From Paenibacillus maysiensis (lineage in GTDB: Bacteria; Bacillota; Bacilli; Paenibacillales; Paenibacillaceae), in the NCBI RefSeq assembly GCF_000520815.1, contig NZ_ASRY01000267.1, positions 22,434 to 86,433 of the forward strand: a stretch of DNA of 64,000 nucleotides, in the 5' to 3' direction. Of the stretch, positions 45,347 through 54,963 are shown one piece after another (the stretch's first letter is position 1; every line of letters starts with the position of its first letter). A model generated the notes under the pieces. That model was not told where the DNA came from and did not search any database. It worked only from the letters and a program-made list of their open reading frames with translations. Made by a program: the position numbers and the translations under genes.

Positions 45347-45355
45347 TGCTATAAT
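45347..45355 (+). promoter_or_regulatory. Extended -10 promoter upstream of ribF
   Basis: TGCTATAAT is a perfect extended -10 element just after the truB stop. No good -35 is visible at the usual distance. It would start transcription near 45362, about 38 bases before ribF. Confidence 0.5.
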
Positions 45356-45399
45356 TTTGACGAAGTTAGTCAAATGATGTGAAATGCAGGTGAAATAAT

Positions 45400-46338
45400 A
45401 TGATTACCGTATCGTTATCTTATCCATTGACCGATGAGCTTTTGCGCCAATGGGGACGTTCACAGGTCACGGCGATCGGTCAGTTTGACGGTCTTCATCT
45501 TGGACACGCAAGTGTCATACGCAAGGCTGTCGAGCTGGCTCGGGAACAGAAAGTGCCAGTATCTGTTATGACATTTCATCCTCACCCGAAGGAAGTCATG
45601 AAAAAAGGCGACTATGAAGGCTATTTGACCCCGCTTGAGGACAAGCAGGATATTTTAGCCGATATGGGTGTGGACGTGCTTTATATTTTGAGATTTGACG
45701 AGGACTTTTCCAAAGTCAGCCCTGAGGCGTTCATCACGGACATCCTGCTTCCATTGCAGATTCAAACAGCAATAGTGGGCTTTGATTTCCGGTTTGGCTA
45801 CCGGGGAGCCGGACATGAGCATACACTTCGGGAGCTGGGAGGAGAACGAATGTCCGTCCACACCGTACCGCCATTCGAGCTGGATGGAGAAAAAGTGAGT
45901 AGCTCCGGCATCCGACGTGCCTTGCATACAGGAGATTTAACGCATGCCTCTCGCTGGCTGGGACGCCCATATCGCATTCGGGGCACCGTAATGGATGGAG
46001 AGAAGCGAGGACGTACCATCGGCTTCCCGACAGCCAATCTCAAGCTGGATGATACTTACGTAATTCCAGTCAAGGGTGTATATGCTGTGAGGGCACTGGT
46101 AGGTAATCGTTGGGTATGCGGGGTAATGAATGTAGGAGTTAAGCCTACTTTTCATGAAGGTGTGCTGAATCCGTCGTTTGAGGTTCATCTGTTTGATTTT
46201 GATCAGCAGATTTATGGTGAGCCTGTCCTTGTTGAGCTTCATCATTACATTCGTCCTGAGCGCAAATTCTCTTCAGTGGACGAGCTGATTACCCAGATTG
46301 GCAATGACGTACAAACGGCTAAAAAGCTGTTAGGCTAA
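45400..46338 (+). CDS. ribF: Bifunctional riboflavin kinase / FAD synthetase
   Basis: RibF makes FMN from riboflavin and then FAD. The 312-residue protein has the N-terminal nucleotidyltransferase motif (GQFDGLHLGHASVI), the FDFRFGYRGAG motif and SSSGIRRAL. The C-terminal flavokinase domain has GRTIGFPTANL and GVMNVGVKPTF. No FMN riboswitch is present in the short upstream gap. Spacing to the rpsO promoter is a few bases. Confidence 0.96.
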   Translation: MITVSLSYPLTDELLRQWGRSQVTAIGQFDGLHLGHASVIRKAVELAREQKVPVSVMTFHPHPKEVMKKGDYEGYLTPLEDKQDILADMGVDVLYILRFDEDFSKVSPEAFITDILLPLQIQTAIVGFDFRFGYRGAGHEHTLRELGGERMSVHTVPPFELDGEKVSSSGIRRALHTGDLTHASRWLGRPYRIRGTVMDGEKRGRTIGFPTANLKLDDTYVIPVKGVYAVRALVGNRWVCGVMNVGVKPTFHEGVLNPSFEVHLFDFDQQIYGEPVLVELHHYIRPERKFSSVDELITQIGNDVQTAKKLLG

Positions 46339-46342
46339 TTTA

Positions 46343-46371
46343 TTTACATAAGACAGGCGCTGTGTTATACT
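46343..46371 (+). promoter_or_regulatory. Sigma-A promoter of rpsO
   Basis: TTTACA (46343-46348), a 17-base spacer and TATACT (46366-46371) with an extended -10 TG. The spacer holds an imperfect palindrome, ATAAGACAG-GCG-CTGTGTTAT (46348-46368, one mismatch). The leader before rpsO is ~95 bases. Confidence 0.8.
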
Positions 46372-46470
46372 GACTTATGTTGTGTAAACAACGATGAACC
46401 TTGGCTTGGTTGTCTGCTTTCACCGGCGGCTACGAGGCTAATGGCGATTATAATGAAGGAGGTGAACAGG

Positions 46471-46740
46471 ATGGCATTGACTCAAGAGCGTAAACAGCAA
46501 TTGATCGAGGAGTACAAAACTCATGAATCCGATACAGGATCTGCTGAGGTACAAATCGCTATCCTTACTGAAAACATCGTTAACTTGCAAAGCCACTTTC
46601 GTTCGCATAAGAAAGACCATCACTCCCGCCGCGGGTTGTTGAAAATGGTCGGTCAGCGTCGTAAACTTTTGGCTTACCTGAAGAAGACTGATGTTAAACG
46701 TTACAGTGCGTTGATCGAGCGTCTCGGACTGCGTCGTTAA
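46471..46740 (+). CDS. rpsO: 30S ribosomal protein S15
   Basis: S15 is a primary 16S-binding protein of the platform. ATG 46471 follows a perfect AAGGAGGTGA SD; the frame continues 5' but this start gives the standard 89 residues ([19 protein letters not shown]). Conserved motifs are [30 protein letters not shown] and [10 protein letters not shown]. Confidence 0.98.
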   Translation: MALTQERKQQLIEEYKTHESDTGSAEVQIAILTENIVNLQSHFRSHKKDHHSRRGLLKMVGQRRKLLAYLKKTDVKRYSALIERLGLRR

Positions 46741-46764
46741 TTTTCAGACATGTAATGAGAAAAG

Positions 46765-46828
46765 AAGCCTGGTTGTTCACCGCTTGTCCCTGCTAAGGCG
46801 ACGGCGGACAGCAGCCGGGTTCTTTTTT
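46765..46828 (+). terminator. Intrinsic terminator after rpsO
   Basis: AAGCCTGGTTG (46765-46775) pairs with CAGCCGGGTT (46812-46821) with one bulge and two G-U pairs. A smaller internal hairpin lies inside, and CTTTTTT follows. The following ~160 bases before pnp hold a TATAAT at 46895-46900 but no convincing -35. Confidence 0.82.
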
Positions 46829-46986
46829 GAAGTAAGGAATTATTTTTGACGTACAGATCCTTTAGAAGTGCGAGTCTAGTAAGGTTCTGGTGCTTATAAT
46901 GCATAGGGCTTCTTATGAATTAGGCCCGCGCAGGAAATACTGGATATGTATAGAACTTTTACAATGGAATGAAATGGAGGGATACC

Positions 46987-49089
46987 ATGGAGCAACGTGT
47001 AGAAATGCAGCTCGGCGGAAGAAAGTTGGTGCTGGAAACAGGACGTCTTGCGAAACAGGCCAATGCGGCAGTTAAAGTAAGCTATGGCGAAACGGTTGTT
47101 CTCTGTACCGTGACCGCTTCCAATGCACCGAAAGATTTGGACTTTTTTCCGCTGACGGTGAACTATGAGGAAAGATTGTATGCTGTGGGAAAAATCCCAG
47201 GCGGATTTATTAAACGGGAAGGACGCCCGAGTCAAAAAGCGATTTTGTCCAGCCGTCTGACAGACCGTCCGATTCGCCCATTGTTCCCGGAAGGCTTCCG
47301 GAATGATGTACAGGTATTAAACCTGGTGATGAGTGTCGATCAGGATTGTGAGCCGGAAATTGCAGCGATGATCGGAACCTCGGCAGCGCTTAGTATTTCG
47401 GACGTACCTTTTAACGGACCGATTGGTGGAGTTGCTGTAGGCCGTGTGGACGGACAATTCGTGATTAACCCGGACATTGCGCAGCAGGATGCAAGCGATC
47501 TGTACCTGGTTGTAGCCGGAACAAAAGATGCTATCATGATGGTAGAAGCGGAAGGTAACGAAATTCCGGAAGAAGTCATGCTGGAAGCAATCATGTTTGG
47601 ACATGACGAGATCAAGAACATTGTGGCAGTCATTGAGCAACTGGTTCAAGTGGCAGGTAAAGAAAAAATGCAGGTTAAACTGCATGCTGTCAATGAAAAA
47701 GTGAACAACGAAGTTCGTGCTTATGCAGCCGAACGTTTGGTGGAAGCCGTCAAAATTGTAGAAAAACATGCTCGTCAAGAGGCGATTGATGCAGTCAACG
47801 AAGATACGGTTGCACACTTTGAAGCACAATACATAGAGACGCCTGAGCTTTTGAAAGACGTGAGCGAAGTTCTCTATGATATCGTTAAAGAAGAAGTCCG
47901 TCGTCTGATTACGCATGATAAAGTGCGTCCTGACGGTCGTAAGCTTGACGAGATTCGTCCGATCGAAAGCGACACGAGCATTCTGCCGCGTACGCATGGC
48001 TCGGGCTTGTTCACACGCGGTCAAACGCAAGCGCTTAGCGTTTGTACACTTGGCGCATTGGGTGATGTACAAATTTTGGACGGCATTGATTTGGAAGAAA
48101 CGAAGCGTTTCATGCATCATTACAATTTCCCTCCATTCAGTGTAGGCGAGGCTCGTCCTTTGCGTGCGCCGGGTCGTCGTGAAATTGGACATGGTGCTCT
48201 TGGTGAGCGTGCGCTTTCCAAAGTCATTCCTTCTGAAACTGAATTTCCATATACGATTCGTCTCGTTTCCGAAGTACTGGAATCGAATGGCTCGACTTCC
48301 CAGGCTAGTATTTGCGCAAGCACACTGGCTATGATGGATGCGGGTGTACCGATCAAGGCTCCGGTTGCAGGTGTAGCGATGGGATTGATCAAGGACGGGG
48401 ATCATGTTTCCGTGTTGACCGATATCCAGGGCATGGAAGATCACCTGGGTGATATGGACTTTAAAGTGGCTGGTACAGCAGAAGGCGTAACTGCTATTCA
48501 AATGGATATCAAGATTAACGGTATCGACCGTAACATTTTGCAGGATGCGCTCAATCAAGCCAGAGAAGGACGTCTGTTCATTCTTAGCAAAATGATGGAA
48601 GCCATCCAGACGCCGCGTGAGCAATTGTCTCCATATGCGCCGAAAATTATGACGATGCACATTAACCCGGATAAAATCCGTGATGTTATTGGTGCGGGTG
48701 GTAAAATCATTAACAAAATCATCGAAGAAACCGGCGTAAAAATTGATATCGAACAAGATGGTCGTGTATTCATCGCTTCCACAAACCAAGAGATGAATGA
48801 AAAGGCGCGTTCCATTATTGAAGGTATCGTGAAAGAAGTCGTGATCGGAGAGATTTATATCGGCACAGTGAAACGGATTGAAAAATTCGGTGCGTTCGTC
48901 GAAATTTTGCCGGGCAAGGACGGTCTGGTTCATATTTCCCAACTGTCTACTGAACGTGTAGCCAAAGTTGAGGATGTAGTTGCTATTGGAGATACGATTA
49001 CGGTGAAAGTAACCGAAATTGATCAACAAGGCCGTGTCAATTTGTCCCGCAAAGCGGTTCTGACGGCTGAGGCTCCTGCGAAGTCCTAG
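46987..49089 (+). CDS. pnp: Polyribonucleotide nucleotidyltransferase (PNPase)
   Basis: PNPase is the phosphorolytic 3'-5' exoribonuclease. ATG 46987 follows GGAGGG; an upstream in-frame ATG is rejected. The 700-residue protein has two RNase PH domains (first [20 protein letters not shown]; second with the catalytic-site segment [16 protein letters not shown] and [13 protein letters not shown]), then KH ([15 protein letters not shown]) and S1 ([20 protein letters not shown]) domains. Confidence 0.98.
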   Translation: MEQRVEMQLGGRKLVLETGRLAKQANAAVKVSYGETVVLCTVTASNAPKDLDFFPLTVNYEERLYAVGKIPGGFIKREGRPSQKAILSSRLTDRPIRPLFPEGFRNDVQVLNLVMSVDQDCEPEIAAMIGTSAALSISDVPFNGPIGGVAVGRVDGQFVINPDIAQQDASDLYLVVAGTKDAIMMVEAEGNEIPEEVMLEAIMFGHDEIKNIVAVIEQLVQVAGKEKMQVKLHAVNEKVNNEVRAYAAERLVEAVKIVEKHARQEAIDAVNEDTVAHFEAQYIETPELLKDVSEVLYDIVKEEVRRLITHDKVRPDGRKLDEIRPIESDTSILPRTHGSGLFTRGQTQALSVCTLGALGDVQILDGIDLEETKRFMHHYNFPPFSVGEARPLRAPGRREIGHGALGERALSKVIPSETEFPYTIRLVSEVLESNGSTSQASICASTLAMMDAGVPIKAPVAGVAMGLIKDGDHVSVLTDIQGMEDHLGDMDFKVAGTAEGVTAIQMDIKINGIDRNILQDALNQAREGRLFILSKMMEAIQTPREQLSPYAPKIMTMHINPDKIRDVIGAGGKIINKIIEETGVKIDIEQDGRVFIASTNQEMNEKARSIIEGIVKEVVIGEIYIGTVKRIEKFGAFVEILPGKDGLVHISQLSTERVAKVEDVVAIGDTITVKVTEIDQQGRVNLSRKAVLTAEAPAKS

Positions 49090-49180
49090 TACCTGCGTAC
49101 AGCGGATCGCTATAACAGGAGTACTGTTCGTTTTTTACAGAGCACTCGGGATTAGAATAGCATCGTTTAAGTTTTTGGAA

Positions 49181-49211
49181 AGAGGCAGAGCTACGTTTCT
49201 GGCTCTTTTTT
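49181..49211 (+). terminator. Intrinsic terminator after pnp
   Basis: AGAGGCAGA pairs with TCTGGCTCT (one mismatch) around an 8-base loop, followed by TTTTT. A weaker AACAG/CTGTT hairpin with TTTTTT at 49114-49136 lies just upstream, so termination may be in tandem. Confidence 0.8.
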
Positions 49212-49260
49212 CATACATATGCACAAGCTGTGTCGAAGTGGGCTTCCAGGGGCTTGCTGC

Positions 49261-49290
49261 GTCATAGTTCTTGTCCTCCCTGCATACAAT
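49261..49290 (+). promoter_or_regulatory. Candidate sigma-E promoter of ylxY
   Basis: GTCATAGT (49261-49268), 14 bases, then CATACAAT (49283-49290). The -10 is a full match to the mother-cell sigma-E consensus and the -35 is close to GTCATATT. It lies 31 bases before the ylxY start, consistent with a sporulation role. Confidence 0.6.
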
Positions 49291-49321
49291 GTGGACAAAC
49301 GGGCGGGAGGATGAAGGGATC

Positions 49322-50326
49322 ATGAGAAAGGCAAAGAGAGCAGCGTGGGTTATAGCCAGTCTGGCCATTACGCTGGTGATTGGACAGTTTAGCGGGGTAC
49401 GTGAGTATGTAAGTCAGCTACGCGCCGGATACAGCACGGAAACGAGTGAGCCCGAGGCTGTACCAACGATGGCGGTCGCGGCTTTACCTGATAATGCACT
49501 CATGCAGCGACTGCGATCAGAGGCTGCCCAGCAAAGACGAGAGCCGGTTGATGCCAAAATCGATCGGGTATGGAAGGCTATTCCCGGCTATAACGGCTTG
49601 GAGGTTGACCTGGATGCGACTTATCGTAAAGCAATTGCGGCTCCAGATCGACCCATACAGTATGTATACCGGCAGCTTGCGCCCAAGGTACATTTGAACC
49701 AGCTTGGTAATGTCCCGATTTACCGGGGAAATCCCGAGAAGCCGATGGTTTCTTTCATGATCAATGTGGCCTGGGGAAACGAGTATATTGTGCCTATACT
49801 GGATACGCTGGATCAGGAAAAGGTCAAGGCTACGTTTTTTTTCGATGGTAGCTGGCTGAAAAAAAATCCTGAACTGGCTAAAGAAATTCAAAAAAGAGGA
49901 CATGAGCTTTCGAACCATGCATACTCCCATCCGAATATGAGCCGCCTGAGCAGGGAAAGAGCTACACAGGAAATAGAGAAGACACAAGTGCTTCTTCAGG
50001 ACATTTTAGGTGTGAAAAATAGTTGGTTTGCACCGCCGTCTGGCGATTTTAATCAGGAAACTGTCGATTTAGCAGCAGGTATGGGGCTTAAAACAGTGCT
50101 GTGGACATTGGATACAGTGGACTGGAGGCATCCTTCACCGGAATCGGTAATTGCTAAAATCAGCAGCAAGGTCGAATCGGGATCACTGATTTTGATGCAT
50201 CCGACAGATTCTTCATCGGCAGCTCTCAAAGGTATGATTCGTGCCATTCGCAGCAAGGGACTGGTACCTGGAACCGTCAGTCAGACGCTTTCCCCTGATC
50301 GGCAGCTACCTGCTCCGGTTGAGTGA
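49322..50326 (+). CDS. ylxY: YlxY-type sporulation polysaccharide deacetylase family protein
   Basis: The 334-residue protein has an N-terminal signal anchor (WVIASLAITLVIGQF) and a C-terminal NodB-like domain (~140-325). ATG 49322 follows GAAGGGATC. Position between pnp and mlpA matches B. subtilis ylxY. The zinc-type motif is present (LSNHAYSHPNM). The first motif, normally TFDD or TFD, reads FMINVAWGNE, so the usual catalytic Asp is Asn here. It may be a non-catalytic wall binder or use another base. Confidence 0.88.
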   Translation: MRKAKRAAWVIASLAITLVIGQFSGVREYVSQLRAGYSTETSEPEAVPTMAVAALPDNALMQRLRSEAAQQRREPVDAKIDRVWKAIPGYNGLEVDLDATYRKAIAAPDRPIQYVYRQLAPKVHLNQLGNVPIYRGNPEKPMVSFMINVAWGNEYIVPILDTLDQEKVKATFFFDGSWLKKNPELAKEIQKRGHELSNHAYSHPNMSRLSRERATQEIEKTQVLLQDILGVKNSWFAPPSGDFNQETVDLAAGMGLKTVLWTLDTVDWRHPSPESVIAKISSKVESGSLILMHPTDSSSAALKGMIRAIRSKGLVPGTVSQTLSPDRQLPAPVE

Positions 50327-50392
50327 ACGTCTTTTTTCTGTTAGGATTGAACATTATGGCAAAGTTTGCAATTCAGTTTAGGAGGGCCAATC

Positions 50393-51667
50393 ATGGAAAG
50401 AATTCAACTCAAAAACGGCCTAAGAGTGGTCATTGAAAAAATTCCAACCGTGCGTTCGGTTTCTTTCGGCATATGGGTTAAAACCGGCTCCCGAAATGAA
50501 ACCCCGGACAATAACGGTATTTCTCATTTTATTGAACACATGCTTTTCAAAGGAACAGAGCGTTTTGACGCGAAGGAAATTGCCGAGCAATTTGACGCCA
50601 TCGGAGGAAATGTTAATGCATTCACTTCGAAGGAATATACGTGCTATTATGCAAAAGTGCTGGATGAGCATCTGCCGATTGCGGTTGATGTACTGTCCGA
50701 TATGTTTTTTAATTCTAAATTAGATCATGAAGAGCTGGCAAAAGAGAAGAACGTGATCCTGGAGGAAATCTCTATGTACGAGGACACACCGGACGATATG
50801 GTGCATGATCTCTTATCACGCGCAGCTTATGGCGACCATCCGCTGGCTTACCCCATTCTCGGTACCGAAAAGCATTTATTAGCTATGGACAGCTCCCATC
50901 TCAGCAATTATATGAAAGAACACTATACAATCGACAATACGGTCATCAGTGTGGCTGGTAATATTGATGATAGTCTGGTAGAGCTGCTGGAGCGTCACTT
51001 TGGGCACTTTGATAACCATGGAACTGCTTCGCTTCTGACGGTGCCTGCGTTTAACGGTGAGCTCTTGTATCATGAAAAGGCAACGGAGCAGAATCATATT
51101 TGCTTGTCCCTGCCCGGATTTGCAACAGGTGACGATCTCCAGTATGCTATGGTATTGCTGAACAACGCGATCGGCGGCGGTATGAGCTCACGTCTATTTC
51201 AGGAAATTCGGGAAAAGCGCGGACTGGCTTATTCGGTCTATTCCTACCATAGCTCCCATGCGGACAGTGGTATGTTCACGATCTATGCAGGTACGGCTCC
51301 TAAGCAAACAAAGGACGTGCTGGATTTGACGCTGGAGCTTTTACGAGATGTGGCTGTCAAGGGACTGGACGATAACGAGCTTCGTAAGGGCAAGGAGCAG
51401 TTAAAAGGAAGTCTGATTTTAAGCCTTGAGGGCACAGGAAGCCGGATGAATCGTCTTGGGAAAAATGAGTTGATGTTAGGGCAGCATTACACGCTGGATC
51501 AAATGATCGAACACATTGAGCAAGTGACAGCCGATGATGTGAACAAGGTACTGGACCGGATGTTCTCGGAGCCGTTTGCCCTGTCGATGGTTGGAGCGAG
51601 TGATTCAGCGGTTAAGGATATGAGGAGGGACTATTTTGTTAACTTACGTGGAAATAAACAGATTTGA
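50393..51667 (+). CDS. mlpA: M16 family zinc peptidase MlpA
   Basis: MlpA is a processing-peptidase-like M16 metalloprotease. ATG 50393 follows GGAGGG. The 424-residue protein has the inverted zinc motif H45-F-I-E48-H49 ([14 protein letters not shown]), the downstream Glu region ([16 protein letters not shown]) and the C-terminal [18 protein letters not shown] motif. In B. subtilis it has been linked to control of protease production. It overlaps dut by 32 bases. Confidence 0.94.
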   Translation: MERIQLKNGLRVVIEKIPTVRSVSFGIWVKTGSRNETPDNNGISHFIEHMLFKGTERFDAKEIAEQFDAIGGNVNAFTSKEYTCYYAKVLDEHLPIAVDVLSDMFFNSKLDHEELAKEKNVILEEISMYEDTPDDMVHDLLSRAAYGDHPLAYPILGTEKHLLAMDSSHLSNYMKEHYTIDNTVISVAGNIDDSLVELLERHFGHFDNHGTASLLTVPAFNGELLYHEKATEQNHICLSLPGFATGDDLQYAMVLLNNAIGGGMSSRLFQEIREKRGLAYSVYSYHSSHADSGMFTIYAGTAPKQTKDVLDLTLELLRDVAVKGLDDNELRKGKEQLKGSLILSLEGTGSRMNRLGKNELMLGQHYTLDQMIEHIEQVTADDVNKVLDRMFSEPFALSMVGASDSAVKDMRRDYFVNLRGNKQI

Positions 51668-52082
51668 GGGCAATGAGGATATCGAGCTGCCCCGTAAAAT
51701 GTCAGAGCTTGCATCCGGGTTTGACCTGTATGCTGCGGTGCAGGAGGACTTAGTACTGGAACCAGGCAAGCGTTGTCTTGTTCCAACCGGATTGGCTATA
51801 GCAATGCCAGCAGGACTGGAGGCACAAATCCGTCCGCGCAGCGGACTGGCTCTCAAGCATGGTATTACCTGTCTCAACACACCGGGCACCATTGATGCGG
51901 ATTATCGTGGGGAGATTAAGGTACTGCTTATCAATTTGGGCGAGGAACCATTCACGATTACGCGTAATGAGCGAATTGCACAAATGGTATTTCAGGCTGT
52001 ACCTGAGGTAGAGCTGAAGCAGGTAGACCATTTGTCTGAAACGGTGCGTGGTGCTGGAGGCTTCGGCCATACCGGTCGCTAA
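51636..52082 (+). CDS. dut: Deoxyuridine 5'-triphosphate nucleotidohydrolase (dUTPase)
   Basis: Dut hydrolyses dUTP to dUMP, keeping uracil out of DNA. The 148-residue trimeric-type enzyme has all five motifs: [40 protein letters not shown] and [11 protein letters not shown]. The start is TTG 51636 after GAGGAGGG, inside the mlpA 3' end. The 32-base overlap strongly suggests coupling. This place is held by ymxH in B. subtilis. Confidence 0.95.
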   Translation: MLTYVEINRFEGNEDIELPRKMSELASGFDLYAAVQEDLVLEPGKRCLVPTGLAIAMPAGLEAQIRPRSGLALKHGITCLNTPGTIDADYRGEIKVLLINLGEEPFTITRNERIAQMVFQAVPEVELKQVDHLSETVRGAGGFGHTGR

Positions 52083-52201
52083 GTTCACAGTTACTTTTAA
52101 ACGGCTGAATGTCACGGTATTAATCAGCATTTTGGAGAATGTAACGGAATTGTCGATTTTAAAGCTGGAGCATAAATAGCATATGAAAATGGATACACAT
52201 G

Positions 52202-52229
52202 AAAGCCGTCCCGAATAGGGGCGGTTTTT
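52202..52229 (+). terminator. Intrinsic terminator after dut
   Basis: GCCGTCCC pairs with GGGGCGGT (one G-U), loop GAATA, followed by TTTTT. It separates mlpA-dut from the dipicolinate genes. Confidence 0.85.
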
Positions 52230-52239
52230 GTATTTCTTC

Positions 52240-52267
52240 ACCTATCTATGGGTGCCTGCATAGACTA
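52240..52267 (+). promoter_or_regulatory. Candidate sigma-K promoter of dpaA-dpaB
   Basis: AC (52240-52241), 17 bases, then CATAGACTA (52259-52267). The -10 matches the late mother-cell sigma-K consensus CATANNNTA exactly. It lies 33 bases before the dpaA start. B. subtilis spoVF is sigma-K dependent. Confidence 0.7.
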
Positions 52268-52300
52268 AAGCATATCGTGTCTCGGAAAGGAGTGATCCGG

Positions 52301-53197
52301 ATGCTAACAGGAATACGCATCGTTGTATTGGGGGGCGATGCGAGGCAGCTTGAGGTAATCCGCAAATGTGTAGACATGGATGCTACCATCAGCGTGGTCG
52401 GTTTTGACCAGCTTGAAGAGCCGCTCAAAGGAGCGTCACGGGAGTCGTTGTCTGTTAAGCTGCTGGAATCGGCAGATGCGCTAGTGTTGCCAGTGGTGGG
52501 ATGCGATGAGGAAGGAAATGTGAATGCACTTTTCGGAGCGCAAAAGCTGCAGTTTCTGAATGAGCACGCCGCTGCTCTTCCGCCACACTGCGTCGTATAT
52601 ACGGGGATGGCGCGGACGTACTTAAAAGAAATTTGTGCCAGACATGATTTAAAGCTGGTGGAGCTGTTGGAAAGAGACGATGTGGCCATATATAACTCAA
52701 TACCTACGGCGGAAGGCGCACTGATGATGGCGATTCAGCATACGGATTTTACGATTCATGGTGCAAATTGTGTGGTTCTGGGCATGGGACGGACTGGATT
52801 TACCATGGCAAGGGCGCTACAAGGATTGGGAGCCAGAGTGAAGGTCGGGGTACGTCGGGCGGAGGATGCGGCAAGAGCGGTGGAAATGGGCTGGAAGCCT
52901 TTTATGACAAGGGATTTGGCGGATGAGACTCAGGGGGTTGACTTGATTTTTAATACGATACCCTCTATGATTATCACAGCGCAAATCCTGTCTAAAATGC
53001 CACAGAGCTCCGTGATTATTGACCTTGCTTCCGCCCCGGGCGGATGTGATTTCCGTTTTGCGGAAAAGCGTGGAATCACGGCAATGCTCGCCCCCGGCCT
53101 TCCCGGTATTGTCGCTCCCAAAACTGCTGGTGCCATTATAGCGAATACGCTGGTGCAGTTGTTAATGGAAGATAATCCTGATCGGGGGGATGCGTAA
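52301..53197 (+). CDS. dpaA: Dipicolinate synthase subunit A
   Basis: DpaA (SpoVFA) with DpaB oxidises dihydrodipicolinate to dipicolinic acid in the mother cell. ATG 52301 follows AAAGGAGTG. The 298-residue protein has an N-terminal domain (GIRIVVLGGDARQLEVI) and a Rossmann NAD(P) domain (CVVLGMGRTGFTMARALQGL) at ~150-270. It is coupled to dpaB by a one-base TAATG overlap. Confidence 0.96.
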   Translation: MLTGIRIVVLGGDARQLEVIRKCVDMDATISVVGFDQLEEPLKGASRESLSVKLLESADALVLPVVGCDEEGNVNALFGAQKLQFLNEHAAALPPHCVVYTGMARTYLKEICARHDLKLVELLERDDVAIYNSIPTAEGALMMAIQHTDFTIHGANCVVLGMGRTGFTMARALQGLGARVKVGVRRAEDAARAVEMGWKPFMTRDLADETQGVDLIFNTIPSMIITAQILSKMPQSSVIIDLASAPGGCDFRFAEKRGITAMLAPGLPGIVAPKTAGAIIANTLVQLLMEDNPDRGDA

Positions 53198-53790
53198 TGA
53201 GTTGGCAAGGGAAAACGGTAGGTTATGCAATTACAGGCTCACACTGCACATTTGAAGAGGTTATGCCTGTGATACAGCGTTTTGTTGACGAGGGTGCGAA
53301 GGTCGTTCCCATTATATCCAATACGGTATTAACAACGGATACCCGCTTCGGTACTTCTCAAAGTTGGCAAAAACAGTTGAAAGATATAACAGGGAATGAT
53401 ATCATTTCTACAATTGTGGAGGCTGAGCCACTAGGTCCCTCCCAAATACTCGATGTACTGGTGATTGCACCTTTGACGGGGAATTCGATGAGTAAGCTGG
53501 CGAACGCCATGACAGACAGTCCGGTTCTGATGGCTGCCAAGGCGCAATTACGCAACGGTCGTCCGCTTCTTTTGGCTATATCAACCAATGATGGACTTGG
53601 TCTGAATGCTGCGAATATCGCCAAGTTACTGGTAGCTAAAAATATCTTTTTTGTGCCATTCGGACAGGACAATCCAGTTAAAAAGCCCAATTCACTTGTG
53701 GCTGCCATGGAGTTGATTCCGGAAGCTGCTTACGCCGCTGTGCAGGGCAAACAGCTTCAACCGATGATTGTGGAACGCAAGACCCCATGA
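53197..53790 (+). CDS. dpaB: Dipicolinate synthase subunit B
   Basis: DpaB (SpoVFB) is a flavoprotein-type partner of DpaA. The 197-residue protein has the GYAITGSHCTFEEVMP N-terminus, the LVIAPLTGNSMSKLANAMTD motif and a C-terminal FVPFGQDNPVKKPNSLVA block. The order dpaA-dpaB-asd-dapG-dapA matches B. subtilis. Confidence 0.96.
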   Translation: MSWQGKTVGYAITGSHCTFEEVMPVIQRFVDEGAKVVPIISNTVLTTDTRFGTSQSWQKQLKDITGNDIISTIVEAEPLGPSQILDVLVIAPLTGNSMSKLANAMTDSPVLMAAKAQLRNGRPLLLAISTNDGLGLNAANIAKLLVAKNIFFVPFGQDNPVKKPNSLVAAMELIPEAAYAAVQGKQLQPMIVERKTP

Positions 53791-53831
53791 TGTACTATAG
53801 TTAACTGCTGAGCATCCCTCGCCTAGAAGAT

Positions 53832-53852
53832 GATCCGATGATGCATCGGGTC
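53832..53852 (+). other. Hairpin between dpaB and asd
   Basis: GATCCGAT and ATCGGGTC form an 8-bp stem with one G-U pair and a 5-base loop, followed by TGATTTCTT. The T-run is poor; it may be a weak terminator that separates sporulation from vegetative transcription of asd. Confidence 0.4.
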
Positions 53853-53925
53853 TGATTTCTTGTTGGCATTGGATGCTTTCAGAATAAAAAAATGGATTTT
53901 TAGTCGAGAAGGGGAGATATACCAG

Positions 53926-54963
53926 ATGAGCAATAGAAAGTTTAATGTAGCTGTCGTTGGAGCGACAGGCGCTGTAGGAGAACAAATCGTAAGTCTGCTG
54001 GAAAAACGGGATTTTCCTGTAGATAAAATTAAATTTCTTTCTTCGCCTCGTTCTGCCGGCACTTTAATTAGCTTTAAAGGTCAGCAAATTCCAGTAGAGA
54101 TTGCAACCCCCGACAGCTTTGAAGGAATCGACATTGCCTTGTTCAGCGCAGGCGGAGACGTAAGTAAGGAACTGGCACCACATGCTGTTCGTCATGGTGC
54201 GGTTTGCATTGACAACACAAACGCTTTCCGCATGGACCCTACAGCTCCTCTTGTCGTTCCTGAGGTGAACAGCGACAAAATTGCCGAGCATCAAGGGATT
54301 ATTGCCAACCCGAACTGCTCCACCATCCAGATGGTAGCTGCATTGAAACCATTATATGATCAGTATGGCATTTCCCGTATCATCGTATCCACATATCAAG
54401 CGGTGTCCGGGGCTGGAAGTCGTGCCATTGATGAACTGAATCGTCAAAGTGCAGCGATCCTTAACGGTGAAGAAGTACAGCCAGATCTGCTGCCAGTTGG
54501 CTCATTGCCGGTGAAGCATCAGATCGCTTTCAATGCTATTCCGCAAATCGACAAATTCCAGGACAACGGCTATACACTGGAAGAAATGAAAATGGTTCGT
54601 GAAACGAAAAAAATATTAAATGATGAATCCGTGGACGTAACAGCAACGTGTGTACGTATTCCTGTCGTATACGGACACTCGGAATCCGTCTATGTAGAGC
54701 TTAAAAAAGATTATGATTTGGAAGAAATCCGCAATCTGCTTGCTTCGGCACCGGGTGTAACACTGGTAGACGATCCTGCTGCACAGCTCTATCCGCTGGC
54801 ATCCGAAGCCGCAGGGAAACCTGACGTATTCGTAGGACGTGTACGCCGTGATTTGGGCAACAGCCGTGGATTGAATCTGTGGGTCGTATCCGACAACCTG
54901 CTCAAGGGAGCGGCATGGAACGCGGTGCAAATCGCCGAGATTATTGCTGCAAATGCGGAGTAA
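53926..54963 (+). CDS. asd: Aspartate-semialdehyde dehydrogenase
   Basis: Asd reduces aspartyl phosphate to aspartate semialdehyde, feeding lysine, diaminopimelate and dipicolinate. ATG 53926 follows GGGGAG; an upstream ATG in the open frame is rejected. The 345-residue protein has the NADP motif (VVGATGAVGEQIVSLL), catalytic C131 (ANPNCSTIQM), VSGAGSRAI and the substrate-site VPVVYGHSE-like segment. No lysine riboswitch lies upstream. Confidence 0.97.
   Translation: MSNRKFNVAVVGATGAVGEQIVSLLEKRDFPVDKIKFLSSPRSAGTLISFKGQQIPVEIATPDSFEGIDIALFSAGGDVSKELAPHAVRHGAVCIDNTNAFRMDPTAPLVVPEVNSDKIAEHQGIIANPNCSTIQMVAALKPLYDQYGISRIIVSTYQAVSGAGSRAIDELNRQSAAILNGEEVQPDLLPVGSLPVKHQIAFNAIPQIDKFQDNGYTLEEMKMVRETKKILNDESVDVTATCVRIPVVYGHSESVYVELKKDYDLEEIRNLLASAPGVTLVDDPAAQLYPLASEAAGKPDVFVGRVRRDLGNSRGLNLWVVSDNLLKGAAWNAVQIAEIIAANAE

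Noticed and set aside
47317..49029. 570-codon open frame on the minus strand opposite pnp
   Set aside because: It mirrors the codon structure of pnp, has no recognisable domain and a Cys/His/Asn/Phe-rich composition typical of an antisense shadow.
49231..49237. Single Spo0A heptamer upstream of ylxY
   Set aside because: One isolated copy with no partner; the heptamer also occurs inside cheW and polC, so its frequency is near chance.
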